Shown piece after piece: positions 1 to 9,091 of a DNA stretch of 64,000 nt. The stretch covers positions 1-64,000 of the forward strand of contig UCHV01000004.1 in the NCBI GenBank assembly GCA_900472395.1, in the 5' to 3' direction. Made by a program: the position numbers and the translations under genes. How positions within the stretch are numbered: position 1 is the first letter of the stretch; every line of letters begins with the position of its first letter. This stretch comes from Hyphomicrobiales bacterium (lineage in GTDB: Bacteria > Pseudomonadota > Alphaproteobacteria > Rhizobiales > Rhizobiaceae). The notes under the pieces were generated by a model. That model worked only from the letters and a program-made list of their open reading frames with translations. It was not told the origin of the DNA and ran no database searches.

Positions 1-36
1 CCAGCGATCGGCTTTGCCTCTCGCGGACTTGCTATC

Positions 37-102
37 CTCTCCCGCAAGGGGAGAGGTAGGCGTCGAGGGTGCCGCACCATCATCTCTCCCCTTGCGGGAG
101 AG
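37..102. repeat. Inverted repeat pair, REP-like intergenic element
   Basis: Two 19-base arms (37-55 and 84-102) are exact reverse complements: CTCTCCCGCAAGGGGAGAG and CTCTCCCCTTGCGGGAGAG. Each arm is itself nearly palindromic, and 28 bases separate them. The same C/G-rich core (CTCTCCCC...GGGGAGAG) recurs at 55974-55995. This is the style of short mosaic palindromes scattered between genes in rhizobial genomes. The element lies outside any gene I can support. Confidence 0.7.
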
Positions 103-293
103 ACTTCGCAGTGATGGGCAAAGGCCGGAAATCAATGACATTTATTTCAGTGAAAAAGGCCTGAGCGCATCCCTGCGCGAAGGCTATGACATCTTAGCTT
201 CAGCGAAGTGTTAGAAATCGCAGGGGCCTGTTTTTTTGGCGGGGCGCCAGACGACAGAAGGAAAGAGGACGACATGAGGTGCTGCGGGCAGAG

Positions 294-330
294 AAAAAGG
301 CCGGGATCCGTCATGGATCCCGGCCTTTTT
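294..330 (+). terminator. Rho-independent terminator
   Basis: A-run, then the stem GGCCGGGATCC / GGATCCCGGCC around a short GTCAT-type loop, then five T. It is symmetric enough to work on both strands. It presumably ends a transcript from a gene upstream of the window. A much weaker hairpin (CAGG-GG-CCTG followed by seven T) lies at about 222-237. Confidence 0.85.
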
Positions 331-692
331 GCTCCTCAACATCCCGCCGGCCGACTGCGGACTTGCCGCCGGCGAGGTAGGCGGCCGACGGCACCTTGAT
401 GGTGACGTCTCCACCCGAAGAGCGAAGGAAGTTTGCACCCGGTTGCACGGTGCATCGTCGGCGTTTGGCGGGGCGCTGACGCTTCCTGACCTGAGGTGGA
501 GATTGATGCCGGGCGAAGCATTTTTCAAATTACAAAAAGATAATTTTCGATGCGGCGGCTCTGCCGTAAATTTGCCTGATCTTGCGCCATTGAGATTTGC
601 GGTTGGCCTGTGAATAGCGGGCACTGTGCGCGCAAGACTCATGTTATAGAATGGCGTTCCGCCGTGTCGCTGCTTATATGGAAGCAGGCTCC
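331..692. other. Non-coding leader upstream of dnaG
   Basis: About 360 bases between the terminator and dnaG. Open frames here have no ribosome-binding site and no family resemblance. The stretch 520-560 is A/T-rich and could be promoter DNA, and TTATAGA lies at 644-650, but I cannot assign a convincing -35/-10 pair. Confidence 0.4.
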
Positions 693-701
693 GAGGTGAC
701 A

Positions 702-2705
702 ATGCGCTTTTCCGATACCTTTCTTGATGAAATCCGTGACCGTGTACCGATCTCTTCGGTAATCGGACGACGTGTTACGTGGGATCGCAAGAAGACCAAT
801 GTTTCGCGCGGCGACTACTGGGCCTGTTGCCCGTTTCACGGCGAGAAAAGCCCGAGCTTTCACTGCGAGGACCGCAAGGGCCGTTACCATTGTTTCGGCT
901 GCGGTGTGTCCGGGGACCATTTTCGCTTCATGACCGAGCTGGAAGGGTTGAACTTTCCCGAGGCCGTGCAGCAGATCGCCGATATGGCTGGCATTTCCCT
1001 GCCTGCACCCGACCCGCAGGCGCAGAAGCGCGAGCAGCAGCGCACCAGCCTTCAGGACGTCATGGAAATGGCGACCCTGTTCTTTCAGGAGCAGTTGCAG
1101 GCGCCGATCGGCGCCAAGGCCCGCGCCTATCTGCGCGACCGTGGCCTGACGGCAAAAACGATCGAGACATTCCGCTTAGGTTTTGCCGCCGACAGCCGCA
1201 ATGCGCTGAAAGAGCATCTCGCCAACAAAGGCGTGCCGAAGGACCAGATCGAAGCCTGTGGTCTGGTGCGCCACGGCGAAGGCATTTCGGTTTCCTACGA
1301 TTATTTTCGCGATCGCATCATGTTCCCGATCCTGTCGGTGCGGGAAAAGGTGATCGCATTCGGTGGCCGCGCCATGGCGCCGGATGCGCCGGCCAAATAC
1401 ATGAACTCGCCGGAGACGGAGCTCTTTCACAAGGGCAACGTGCTTTACAACCATGCACGTGCGCGCCAGTCGGCGCAGATGGCGGGCCGTCAGGGCGGCC
1501 GTTCCGAGCCGGGCGACGTGGTTGCCGTCGAAGGATATATGGACGTCATCGCGCTGCATCAGGCGGGCGTCGAAAATGCCGTGGCGCCGCTCGGCACGGC
1601 GCTTACCGAAAACCAGCTGGAACTGATGTGGCGGATGACGCCGCAGCCGATTCTTTGCTTCGATGGGGATGGCGCCGGCATTCGTGCGGCCAACCGTGCC
1701 GCCGATCTGGCGCTGCCGCATATCAAACCCGGCCGTTCGGTCAGGTTTGCCATGCTGCCGGACGGCAAGGACCCGGATGATCTGGTCAAGCAGGACGGAC
1801 GTGCGCCTTTCGACCGCGTGCTGGCCGATGCCAAGCCGCTGGCGACGATGATCTGGCAGCGCGAATCCGTGGGCGCCACCTTCGATACGCCTGAACGCCG
1901 CGCCGAGCTTGAAGCGCGGCTGAAGCAGATCGTCTCGGTGATCGCAGACGAAAACGTGCGCCGTTATTACCAGCAGCATATGCGCGAGCAGTTGAACGGG
2001 CTGTTCCGCGGATCGGAGCGCCGCGGCGGCTTCGAGCCGGGCAGGGGCGGTGGCGGCGGTCGCCAGAATTTCCGCGGCGGCCAGCAGCAGGGGCGCGGCG
2101 AGTTTCGCGGCAGCATGGCGGTATCGGACCGGCTGGCGAAATCCGGGCTGGTGCGCGGCCATGTGGAGCTTCCGGCTCTGCGCGAAGTCGTACTGGCGCT
2201 GACGGTGGTCAATCATCCTCTGCTTCTGCTCGACCAGTATGACGATGTTTCAACGGTGGAATTCGAGAACCGGGATCTGCAGCGTTTCTGGGCCTGTGTG
2301 CTTGCCATCATCACCAAGGCCGGTACGCGGGCGACGCCGGCGCATGTGCGCGAACAGCTGGAAGAGAATGGTTTTGCCGAACTTCTGAAATCGATGACCG
2401 TGCAGGTGCGCAATGCACGCCTGTGGACCGCGACGGAAGAAGCAGACATGCAGGATGCCCTGCAGGCCTATATGCAGACCCTGGCGCTTTATCTGCGCAA
2501 CAAGGAGTTGCGTTGGCAGAAGATCGAGCTGGAGCGCGAGATTGCCGAAACGCCGGGCGACGAGCCCGAACGCGGCGACGCGCTTCTGCGCGCCTTGTCC
2601 GAGGTTCACAACGAAATCCTTCGTCTTGAGAACCAGGAGGCGATCATCGACGGCTTCGGTGTCATGTCGGGCCGTATCAAGGGGGCAGCGGTCGGTCATG
2701 GATGA
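702..2705 (+). CDS. dnaG: DNA primase DnaG
   Basis: Makes the RNA primers for lagging-strand replication with the DnaB helicase. The 667-residue protein has the CHC2 zinc finger near the N-terminus (C43-x2-H46-x17-C64-x2-C67), the primase core, the TOPRIM glutamate in VAVEGYMDVI and the metal-binding CFDGDGAG motif. A C-terminal helicase-interaction region follows. An in-frame ATG exists at 651, but the ATG at 702 has GAGGT five bases upstream and starts the conserved MRFSDTFLDEIRDRV, so I chose 702. Residues about 435-470 are a Gly/Arg-rich linker with FRGG and GRGG repeats, unusual for DnaG. rpoD follows on the same strand, as in the classical macromolecular-synthesis order. Confidence 0.97.
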   Translation: MRFSDTFLDEIRDRVPISSVIGRRVTWDRKKTNVSRGDYWACCPFHGEKSPSFHCEDRKGRYHCFGCGVSGDHFRFMTELEGLNFPEAVQQIADMAGISLPAPDPQAQKREQQRTSLQDVMEMATLFFQEQLQAPIGAKARAYLRDRGLTAKTIETFRLGFAADSRNALKEHLANKGVPKDQIEACGLVRHGEGISVSYDYFRDRIMFPILSVREKVIAFGGRAMAPDAPAKYMNSPETELFHKGNVLYNHARARQSAQMAGRQGGRSEPGDVVAVEGYMDVIALHQAGVENAVAPLGTALTENQLELMWRMTPQPILCFDGDGAGIRAANRAADLALPHIKPGRSVRFAMLPDGKDPDDLVKQDGRAPFDRVLADAKPLATMIWQRESVGATFDTPERRAELEARLKQIVSVIADENVRRYYQQHMREQLNGLFRGSERRGGFEPGRGGGGGRQNFRGGQQQGRGEFRGSMAVSDRLAKSGLVRGHVELPALREVVLALTVVNHPLLLLDQYDDVSTVEFENRDLQRFWACVLAIITKAGTRATPAHVREQLEENGFAELLKSMTVQVRNARLWTATEEADMQDALQAYMQTLALYLRNKELRWQKIELEREIAETPGDEPERGDALLRALSEVHNEILRLENQEAIIDGFGVMSGRIKGAAVGHG

Positions 2706-2740
2706 CCAAAAGCAGCGGTTGTTTTTGTGGCGGGCGCAGG

Positions 2741-2768
2741 CTTGTCTTTGAAGATCGCTTGCCTACAT
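2741..2768 (+). promoter_or_regulatory. Candidate rpoD promoter
   Basis: CTTGTC, 16 bases, CTACAT. This is close to the rhizobial housekeeping pattern CTTGAC-N17-CTATAT. It would give rpoD a leader of about 350 bases. It is a single weak match judged by eye. Confidence 0.35.
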
Positions 2769-3129
2769 ATCAGCCGGACGTAGTGATAGGGGTCTCGATC
2801 CCGCGTACCCGCGCTCTCAACTTTTTCCGGTTCCAGCCCGATTTCAGTGGGTATTTGCCTGGAAGAGCTTGACGGGAAGGAATTTTGTGGGAATCACCGT
2901 CTCAGGCAGAATTAGGTGGATGGATCGGACAAGCCAAAGGAACCATGAGCGGGGCTCCGACGGTCAATCGATCCTATGTGGCGAACGCCGACGGCGTGGT
3001 TAAGCACGAATTAAAGGTCAGTCGGTTAGGTGAGTGATTGCGATTCGCGGCGGCGGGTGGCAAACCACCTGTAACAGGCAGTACCCGTAAACCGCGACGG
3101 AATGGCGTCCAGGGAAAGCGACGAATTAA
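2769..3129 (+). other. Long untranslated leader before rpoD
   Basis: About 360 bases with no supported gene. A small open frame from 3038 overlaps the rpoD start in another frame and resembles nothing. The segment 3045-3110 can form GC-rich pairings (GGTGG...CCACC near 3056-3070). I see no named riboswitch or thermometer pattern. Confidence 0.35.
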
Positions 3130-5178
3130 ATGGCAACTAAAGTCAAAGAAAACGAAGAAGCAGAAACCGAACGCGAAGGCGCTACGGATGGTCCGCTTCT
3201 CGATCTTTCCGATGACGCGGTCAAGAAAATGATCAAGGCCGCGAAGAAGCGCGGCTATGTGACCATGGACGAACTGAACTCGGTGCTTCCCTCCGAGGAG
3301 GTGACGTCCGAGCAGATCGAAGACGTCATGTCGATGCTGTCGGACATGGGCATCAATGTTGTCGAGGATGAGGAAGCCGAAGAGAAGGCCGAATCGGACG
3401 ACGACGGCGACGACGATTCCGAAAGCGAAGGCGGCGAACTGGCTCCATCTGCCGGCACCGCTGTCGCGACCGCGAAGAAGAAAGAACCGACCGACCGTAC
3501 GGACGACCCGGTGCGCATGTATCTGCGCGAAATGGGTTCCGTAGAGCTTCTGTCGCGCGAGGGCGAAATCGCCATCGCCAAGCGTATCGAAGCCGGCCGC
3601 GAGACAATGATTTCCGGTCTCTGTGAGAGCCCGTTGACGTTCCAGGCGCTGATCATCTGGCGCGACGAACTCAACGAAGGCACGACGCTGCTGCGCGAGA
3701 TCATCGACCTCGAAACGACCTATTCCGGCCCTGAAGCCAAGGCTGCGCCGCAGTTCCAGAGCCCGGAAAAGATCGAGGCAGACCGCAAGGCCGCCGAGGA
3801 AAAGGAAAAGACCCGCAAGGCGCGTGCCGCCAATGACGACGACATCACCAATGTCGGCGGTGGCGACATGCCGGGCGAAGAAGAGGAAGAGGACGACGAC
3901 GAGTCGAGCCTGTCTCTGGCGGCGATGGAAGCCGAACTGCGCCCGCAGGTCATGGAAACCCTCGATGTCATCGCGGACACCTACAAGAAGCTGCGCAAGC
4001 TGCAGGATCAGCAGGTCGAGGCACGCCTTTCCTGCACCGGTACGCTTTCGACCGGCCAGGAGCGCCGTTACAAGGAGCTCAAGGATCAGCTGATCACGGC
4101 GGTGAAGTCGCTGTCGCTGAACCAGAACCGCGTCGACAGCCTTGTCGAGCAGCTTTACGACATCTCCAAGCGTCTGATGCAGAACGAAGGTCGTCTGTTG
4201 CGCCTCGCCGAATCCTACGGCGTCAAGCGCGATAGTTTCCTCGAGCAGTATCAGGGTGCCGAGCTCGATCCGCACTGGATGAAGTCCATCGCCAACCTCG
4301 CTGCGCGTGGTTGGAAGGAATTCGCCAAGGCTGAAAACAACACGATCCGCGACATCCGTCTGGAAATCCAGAACCTTGCGCAGGAAACCGGTATTTCGAT
4401 CTCGGAATTCCGTCGTATCGTGTCGATGGTGCAGAAGGGCGAGCGTGAAGCACGTATCGCCAAGAAGGAAATGGTCGAGGCGAACCTTCGCCTGGTTATC
4501 TCCATCGCCAAGAAGTACACGAACCGCGGTCTGCAGTTCCTCGACCTCATTCAGGAAGGCAATATCGGCCTGATGAAGGCGGTCGACAAGTTCGAATACC
4601 GCCGCGGTTACAAGTTCTCGACCTATGCGACATGGTGGATCCGTCAGGCGATCACCCGTTCGATCGCCGACCAGGCCCGCACGATCCGTATTCCGGTGCA
4701 CATGATCGAAACGATCAACAAGATCGTTCGTACCTCGCGCCAGATGCTGCACGAGATCGGCCGCGAGCCGACCCCGGAAGAACTGGCTGAAAAGCTGGCC
4801 ATGCCGCTCGAGAAGGTTCGCAAGGTCCTGAAGATCGCCAAGGAGCCGATCTCGCTCGAAACCCCGGTGGGTGACGAAGAGGATTCGCATCTCGGTGACT
4901 TCATCGAGGACAAGAACGCGCTTCTGCCGATCGACGCGGCCATCCAGGCGAACCTGCGCGAAACGACGACCCGCGTTCTCGCTTCGCTCACCCCGCGTGA
5001 GGAACGCGTTCTACGCATGCGTTTCGGCATCGGCATGAACACCGACCATACGCTCGAAGAAGTCGGCCAGCAGTTCTCGGTGACCCGCGAACGTATCCGT
5101 CAGATCGAAGCGAAGGCGCTGCGCAAGCTGAAGCACCCGAGCCGCTCGCGCAAGCTGCGAAGCTTCCTGGACAGCTAA
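3130..5178 (+). CDS. rpoD: RNA polymerase primary sigma factor RpoD (sigma70)
   Basis: Directs core RNA polymerase to housekeeping promoters. The 682-residue protein has region 1.1 at the N-terminus, region 1.2 ([20 protein letters not shown]), and the long acidic non-conserved insert with runs of Asp/Glu that is typical of proteobacterial RpoD. Region 2 is at about residues 450-527 and contains the -10 recognition helix ([15 protein letters not shown]). Region 4.2 is at about 641-667 ([20 protein letters not shown]), which reads the -35 element. The gene follows dnaG after a 424-base gap and ends in a strong terminator. A weak AGGGA lies about 14 bases before the ATG. Confidence 0.98.
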   Translation: MATKVKENEEAETEREGATDGPLLDLSDDAVKKMIKAAKKRGYVTMDELNSVLPSEEVTSEQIEDVMSMLSDMGINVVEDEEAEEKAESDDDGDDDSESEGGELAPSAGTAVATAKKKEPTDRTDDPVRMYLREMGSVELLSREGEIAIAKRIEAGRETMISGLCESPLTFQALIIWRDELNEGTTLLREIIDLETTYSGPEAKAAPQFQSPEKIEADRKAAEEKEKTRKARAANDDDITNVGGGDMPGEEEEEDDDESSLSLAAMEAELRPQVMETLDVIADTYKKLRKLQDQQVEARLSCTGTLSTGQERRYKELKDQLITAVKSLSLNQNRVDSLVEQLYDISKRLMQNEGRLLRLAESYGVKRDSFLEQYQGAELDPHWMKSIANLAARGWKEFAKAENNTIRDIRLEIQNLAQETGISISEFRRIVSMVQKGEREARIAKKEMVEANLRLVISIAKKYTNRGLQFLDLIQEGNIGLMKAVDKFEYRRGYKFSTYATWWIRQAITRSIADQARTIRIPVHMIETINKIVRTSRQMLHEIGREPTPEELAEKLAMPLEKVRKVLKIAKEPISLETPVGDEEDSHLGDFIEDKNALLPIDAAIQANLRETTTRVLASLTPREERVLRMRFGIGMNTDHTLEEVGQQFSVTRERIRQIEAKALRKLKHPSRSRKLRSFLDS

Positions 5179-5195
5179 GCGCTCGTTACCGACCA

Positions 5196-5235
5196 CAAAA
5201 AAGCCCGGCCTGCACGAACAGGCCGGGCTTTTTTC
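5196..5235 (+). terminator. rpoD terminator (bidirectional)
   Basis: AAAAAAGCCCGGCCTG, a short loop, then CAGGCCGGGCTTTTTT. The perfect GC stem is flanked by A and T runs, so it can end rpoD and also the convergent efflux operon. Confidence 0.95.
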
Positions 5236-5247
5236 TATTGAGGGTTT

Positions 5248-5592
5248 TCAGTGGCTGACGCTGTTGGAAAAGACGTTGACCACGATCACGCCCGCGATAA
5301 TCAGGCATAGGCCGGCAATGGCGGCGAGATCGAGCGTCTGCTTGAACAGGAAAACGCCGACGGCTGATACCAGCACGATGCCAAGCCCGCTCCAGATGCC
5401 GTAGGCGATGCCGACGGGTATGGTTCTGAGCGCAATCGACAGCAGATAGAAGGCGCAGCCGTAACACAGGGCCATGCCGAGCGTTGGCAGGAAACGGGTG
5501 AATTGCTGGCTCTGCTGCAGCAACGTCGTGCCGACGACCTCCAGGGCAATGGCGGCTGCAAGCGCGCCGTAGGTCAACAGGGCAGGGTTCAT
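5248..5592 (-). CDS. SMR-family small multidrug efflux transporter (EmrE-like)
   Basis: The 114-residue, four-helix inner-membrane protein is the normal size for small multidrug resistance transporters. The essential membrane glutamate is present as E18 in AAAIALEVVGTTLLQ (E14 in EmrE). The family signature in helix 3 (IPVGIAYGIWSGLGIV) is also present. It should exchange protons for lipophilic cations or, in Gdx-type members, guanidinium-like compounds. It overlaps the upstream tetR by four bases, so the two are translated from one message. The substrate cannot be read from the sequence. Confidence 0.93.
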   Translation of the reverse strand: MNPALLTYGALAAAIALEVVGTTLLQQSQQFTRFLPTLGMALCYGCAFYLLSIALRTIPVGIAYGIWSGLGIVLVSAVGVFLFKQTLDLAAIAGLCLIIAGVIVVNVFSNSVSH

Positions 5593-6152
5593 GGCGATAC
5601 CGTCATCATCTTGAGTTGGTTATAGAGGTTGTCCAGCTCGCCCGCGGGCAGGCCGGAAATTTCAGTAAGGTTGGCGAGCCAGATGCCGTCGGTGGCATAA
5701 CGGGCGAGCGCCAAAGGTTGATCGCTATCGGTCCCGGCGTGGCGTTCCAGCCTGCCGCGCATCCAGCCCGACCAGAGCGCGCGCAGCTTTGCATCCGTCA
5801 TGCAGGACACGGAAATGGCAGCCCACGGGCTGCTTTCGCCATCGCGCGTCACCTGAAAGAACGCATCGATATAGGCCCGCGTGAAACTGCCATGGGCAAC
5901 GGGATCGGCGCTCATCATGCGGTCGATCTCTTCATCGAGCGTGCCGAGCAGATCTTCGAAAACAGCTTCGATCAGCGCCTGTTTGCTGGGGAAATGGTGC
6001 AGCAGGCCCCCCTTGGTGACATGGGCGGCGTCGGCGACCGACTGAAGCGTCAGCGCACCGAGGCCATCCTCGGCCGCATGGCGGGCAGCCTGGTCCAGAA
6101 GGGAGCGGCGTACCGCATCCGGCTGTTTTTCTCGGCGATGAGCTTTTGACAT
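5589..6152 (-). CDS. TetR-family repressor of the SMR efflux gene
   Basis: The 187-residue regulator has an N-terminal helix-turn-helix (LTLQSVADAAHVTKGGLLHHFPSKQAL), typical of TetR proteins, and a variable ligand-binding C-terminal domain. I start it at the ATG at 6152 (MSKAHRREK). The longer reading to 6257 adds Cys/His-rich residues not expected in the family and would run through the operator. The gene is first in a two-gene operon with the efflux pump. A near-perfect palindrome lies five bases upstream of the start, so autorepression relieved by a pump substrate is the likely logic. Confidence 0.92.
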   Translation of the reverse strand: MSKAHRREKQPDAVRRSLLDQAARHAAEDGLGALTLQSVADAAHVTKGGLLHHFPSKQALIEAVFEDLLGTLDEEIDRMMSADPVAHGSFTRAYIDAFFQVTRDGESSPWAAISVSCMTDAKLRALWSGWMRGRLERHAGTDSDQPLALARYATDGIWLANLTEISGLPAGELDNLYNQLKMMTVSP

Positions 6153-6156
6153 GAAT

Positions 6157-6182
6157 AAACATACCGCGTGGTCGGTTTGTTT
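6157..6182. promoter_or_regulatory. TetR operator
   Basis: AAACATACC-N8-GGTTTGTTT is an inverted repeat with eight of nine matching positions. It sits directly upstream of the tetR start codon. Position, size and symmetry fit a TetR-family binding site covering the promoter or start of the tetR-SMR message. Confidence 0.75.
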
Positions 6183-6318
6183 GCAAGCGGCGCCTTGCAT
6201 GGGGCAATGGCTGGCTGGCAAGCTGCCGCCACCGACACCGCTGTGAAAATGCTGCACTCCTCAGCTTTTGATGGGACAAGGACTCGATCGAGTCCGATTT
6301 CCATCCTACATCGGCTTG

Positions 6319-7446
6319 ATGACGGATGATGTGCGGATGCGGAAAACCATGTGGAGCCGGGGCTTTTTCGCCTCCCTGCTTTTTCATGTATTGGTCGCCA
6401 TCGTAATCCTCGTCGGCATTCCGCTCGATTTGCCCAAACCCGAAAAGGAAGAAACGGTCAGCGTGGAAATCGTGCCGCCGCCGGAGGAGGAAAAGGCGAA
6501 AGAGGAGGCTCCGAAGGAGGCGCCAACTCCGGCGCCGCCGCCGCCACAGCAAAGCGCCAAGGCCGAAAAGCCACCGGAGCAGGCGGAACAGAAGCCTCCG
6601 CCTCCACCAGCCGAAGAGGTGCAGGAAGAAGCCAAAAAGCCGCCTGAGCAATATCGCCCGGTCTTCCAGTTCGGTGAAAAAGATGGCGGTCCCGAACAAG
6701 CCACTCAAGGCACTTCTGCGACCGAGGAGCCGGAAACGGACAATGCCGCATCCGAAGAAGCAAGAAAGAGCGATGACAGCGGTGTCGTGAACGATACCGG
6801 TGGTCGAAACGCGGCCGATGAGAAGGATGAAGCAGCCGATCGGACTGCCGAGAACGCGCAGCCACCGTCTGTCGTGGCCGAGGGGATGACCGAGGCCGAC
6901 AAGCCGGTCGATCCATCGCCTCCCGTGGAACTGGCATCGCCGGGTGAAGGCGCTGCGCCCTCCATATCGAAGACCGAAAACGCCGCTGCGCCGCGCAATG
7001 CGACCGAAACGGCAAGCGAGAGCGGCCATAAGTCAGGCGGCGGCCCTGCTGCTTCTCAAACAAAAGACGGCAGCGCCAAACCGGCGTTGAAGAAGGCCAA
7101 AAAGCTTTTTTCGGCAAAGGCCAATGACGATCCCATGGCGGCGGTTGCGCTTGGCATCATGTCGCGCAGCCAGCGTGGTGCCGTGTTGTGCAATTCGGAA
7201 TTGGGCGCACAATTGGCAAACGGATCACCGCAATATGCCGCAAGCCGGCTGCCGATGCCTCCGCTTACAAGCGGCAACGTGATCGACACGCAGACGGCCT
7301 TCAGCACGCGCTCGCAGTGGTACGATGTGACGTTTCGCTGTGAAGTGGACAAGGATGCGACGAAGGTTCTGTCTTTCGCCTATGATGTCGGGCCAGCCAT
7401 TCCCAAAAGCGAATGGAAAAAGCGTAGGCTTCCCACGCCCTATTGA
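6319..7446 (+). CDS. TonB-like membrane-anchored protein with C-terminal DUF930-type domain
   Basis: About 375 residues. A single N-terminal membrane anchor (FFASLLFHVLVAIVILVGI) is followed by about 220 residues rich in Pro, Glu, Lys and Ala (PPPEEEKAKEEAPKEAP, PPPPP), the layout of a TonB periplasmic spacer. The last about 100 residues contain two Cys (VLCNSELGAQ and FRCEVDKDA), end in SEWKKRRLPTPY, and resemble DUF930 proteins of Rhizobiales. It probably spans the periplasm, but an actual TonB role is not shown because the C-terminus is not TonB. Starts at 6268, 6319 or 6337 are all possible and none has a clear ribosome-binding site. Confidence 0.75.
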   Translation: MTDDVRMRKTMWSRGFFASLLFHVLVAIVILVGIPLDLPKPEKEETVSVEIVPPPEEEKAKEEAPKEAPTPAPPPPQQSAKAEKPPEQAEQKPPPPPAEEVQEEAKKPPEQYRPVFQFGEKDGGPEQATQGTSATEEPETDNAASEEARKSDDSGVVNDTGGRNAADEKDEAADRTAENAQPPSVVAEGMTEADKPVDPSPPVELASPGEGAAPSISKTENAAAPRNATETASESGHKSGGGPAASQTKDGSAKPALKKAKKLFSAKANDDPMAAVALGIMSRSQRGAVLCNSELGAQLANGSPQYAASRLPMPPLTSGNVIDTQTAFSTRSQWYDVTFRCEVDKDATKVLSFAYDVGPAIPKSEWKKRRLPTPY

Positions 7447-7506
7447 GGAACGGGTGTCCTTAAGCGGTCACGTCATGCGACAGAGCGAGGTGGCGTCCGG
7501 GCGCGG

Positions 7507-8379
7507 TTACCGTGTCGAACCCTGATTTCCTGTTTCCCTGGTATCCTGCAGCCGCACGAACTCGACGCCGCGTTTCTTCAAGGTCAGGATTGCCCGGGCG
7601 ACACCTTCGCCGGCGGCATGGGTCGGCTGGTTGATATGGGCGATAACCACGTCGCCGTCCTTGGCGGCGGATATCTTTTTCTCCGCCGCTGCGGCACCCA
7701 GGAGCGATCCGCCATCGCCGTTCAGCGAATAACCGGCGATCTCGTATCCCATGCCGCGGATCTGGCGAATTGCCGAGGCATCGTATTTGGCTGTCGCGCC
7801 ACGAAACCAGCGCGGTTTCGCAAACCCGGCTGCAGCGATTGCGTCGCCGCCGCCTGCCACTTCCTGCATCACGGCGTCGCTCGAGCCGGCGGCGGCGATG
7901 CCATAGATCGAGGCAGGCACATCAACTGCCGGAATGTGATTCTGGCCGTGGTTCTCGATCTGGAAAAGGTCGAGATTTTGCTTGAGGGTCGCCAATGCCT
8001 GCGGGTTGGATTTCAGCCAGCGGGCCGTCACGAAAATGGTGGCGGGAATACGCTCGGAAATCAGCAAAGACAGGATGCGGTCGTCGGTTTTTCCCATGCA
8101 GGCATCGAATGTCAGCGCAACGCGCGCAGGCTTGCCCTTGCCCGCGCCTTCCACCCGCAATTGCGGCTCGACCAGCAGCGGGCCTTTGGGGCGTACAGGC
8201 GGTGCCGCCGGTTTCATCGAAGGTTTGGCGACCGCCACTTTCACCGCGTCATTCGAAATGGTGGTTTCATTGCCAAAAGCGCAGGCCGGCGCAATCAGCA
8301 GGGTGAAAGAGAAGAGTGCGGCAATGCGGGGAGGAGAGGCGATCATATCCAGCAATCGAAAATTGAAGCGTCTCGTCAT
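7507..8379 (-). CDS. Exported polysaccharide deacetylase-family protein (NodB-like fold)
   Basis: About 290 residues. A signal peptide (ALFSFTLLIAPACAFG) and a Pro/Lys-rich spacer precede a CE4-type domain. Motif 1 is ALTFDACMGKTDD, where the usual TFDDG reads TFDAC. Motif 2 is ENHGQNHI, with two candidate metal histidines. Motif 3 is RWFRGATAKYD, and a late IAHINQP probably supplies the last histidine. The second Asp of the classical D-D-H triad is replaced, a change seen in a distinct subgroup, so deacetylase activity is plausible but not certain. Start at 8379 or 8346. It is divergent from the next gene. Confidence 0.85.
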   Translation of the reverse strand: MTRRFNFRLLDMIASPPRIAALFSFTLLIAPACAFGNETTISNDAVKVAVAKPSMKPAAPPVRPKGPLLVEPQLRVEGAGKGKPARVALTFDACMGKTDDRILSLLISERIPATIFVTARWLKSNPQALATLKQNLDLFQIENHGQNHIPAVDVPASIYGIAAAGSSDAVMQEVAGGGDAIAAAGFAKPRWFRGATAKYDASAIRQIRGMGYEIAGYSLNGDGGSLLGAAAAEKKISAAKDGDVVIAHINQPTHAAGEGVARAILTLKKRGVEFVRLQDTRETGNQGSTR

Positions 8380-8537
8380 ACTGCCTGCTGCATGAAAGCG
8401 CCATGGGCGGAGCCTGTGTGGCGGAGTTGATGTCGGCGATTCCGGCGTCGTGTAGCTTTTGAACAGCAGGCCGGCGTCCAATGCTTTTTCGCGCAAGCCT
8501 GTTGATCTATCTAAAGGCGCAACGAAAGGAAAATCGG

Positions 8538-8960
8538 ATGGCACAATCGGTTATCAGCATTTCGACGCGCGGGCAGGGGCTTTACGAATTCACCCGCGAA
8601 GTGGAAGGTTTCGTGAAGCAAGGCAATGCGGACACAGGCCTGCTGACGGTTTTCGTCCGACACACGTCGTGCTCGTTGATCATCCAGGAAAACGCAGACC
8701 CTGACGTCCGGCATGACCTCAAGGAGTTTTTCCATCGGATGGTGCCTCCATCCGACAGCTCGGACATGCGGTGGATGCGCCACACAGCGGAGGGACCGGA
8801 TGACATGCCGGCGCATATCAAGGCGGCGTTGACGGCAGTCTCGATCGGTATTCCGGTGGTCGGCGGCCGGCTCGCTCTTGGCACGTGGCAGGGCATCTAT
8901 CTGTTCGAACATCGCCAGAGCCCGCATCGTCGCGAAATCGTCCTGCATCTGTCTGCGTGA
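8538..8960 (+). CDS. YjbQ/UPF0047 family protein
   Basis: A 140-residue compact protein with the family's diagnostic motifs: VRHTSCSLIIQENADPDV, a central HTAEGPDDMPAHIKAAL and a C-terminal LGTWQGIYLFEHR. Members form trimers with a metal site, and some replace thiamine-phosphate synthase weakly; the true role is unsettled. I start it at the ATG at 8538, where AAAGGA lies about ten bases upstream, rather than at the in-frame ATG at 8481. It is monocistronic. Confidence 0.92.
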   Translation: MAQSVISISTRGQGLYEFTREVEGFVKQGNADTGLLTVFVRHTSCSLIIQENADPDVRHDLKEFFHRMVPPSDSSDMRWMRHTAEGPDDMPAHIKAALTAVSIGIPVVGGRLALGTWQGIYLFEHRQSPHRREIVLHLSA

Positions 8961-9091
8961 GAGGCGGGCCGAAAACGGGGTGATTTTTTGCTGAACGACA
9001 GATGAATGGCCCCTTCGGCAGGCGTTCAGGTGCTCCCTCCTAATCTCCGAGCCATTCCGGATAACCGGATTGATCAAGTTTGGAGAGAAAT

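Noticed and set aside
211..702. 163-residue minus-strand frame upstream of dnaG
   Set aside because: It runs through a terminator hairpin, has no ribosome-binding site and reads as low-complexity sequence.
2974..4890. 638-residue open frame antisense to rpoD
   Set aside because: It lies wholly opposite a certain rpoD gene and its translation is low-complexity Phe/Leu/Arg/His text with no domain. It is a by-product of GC-rich third positions.
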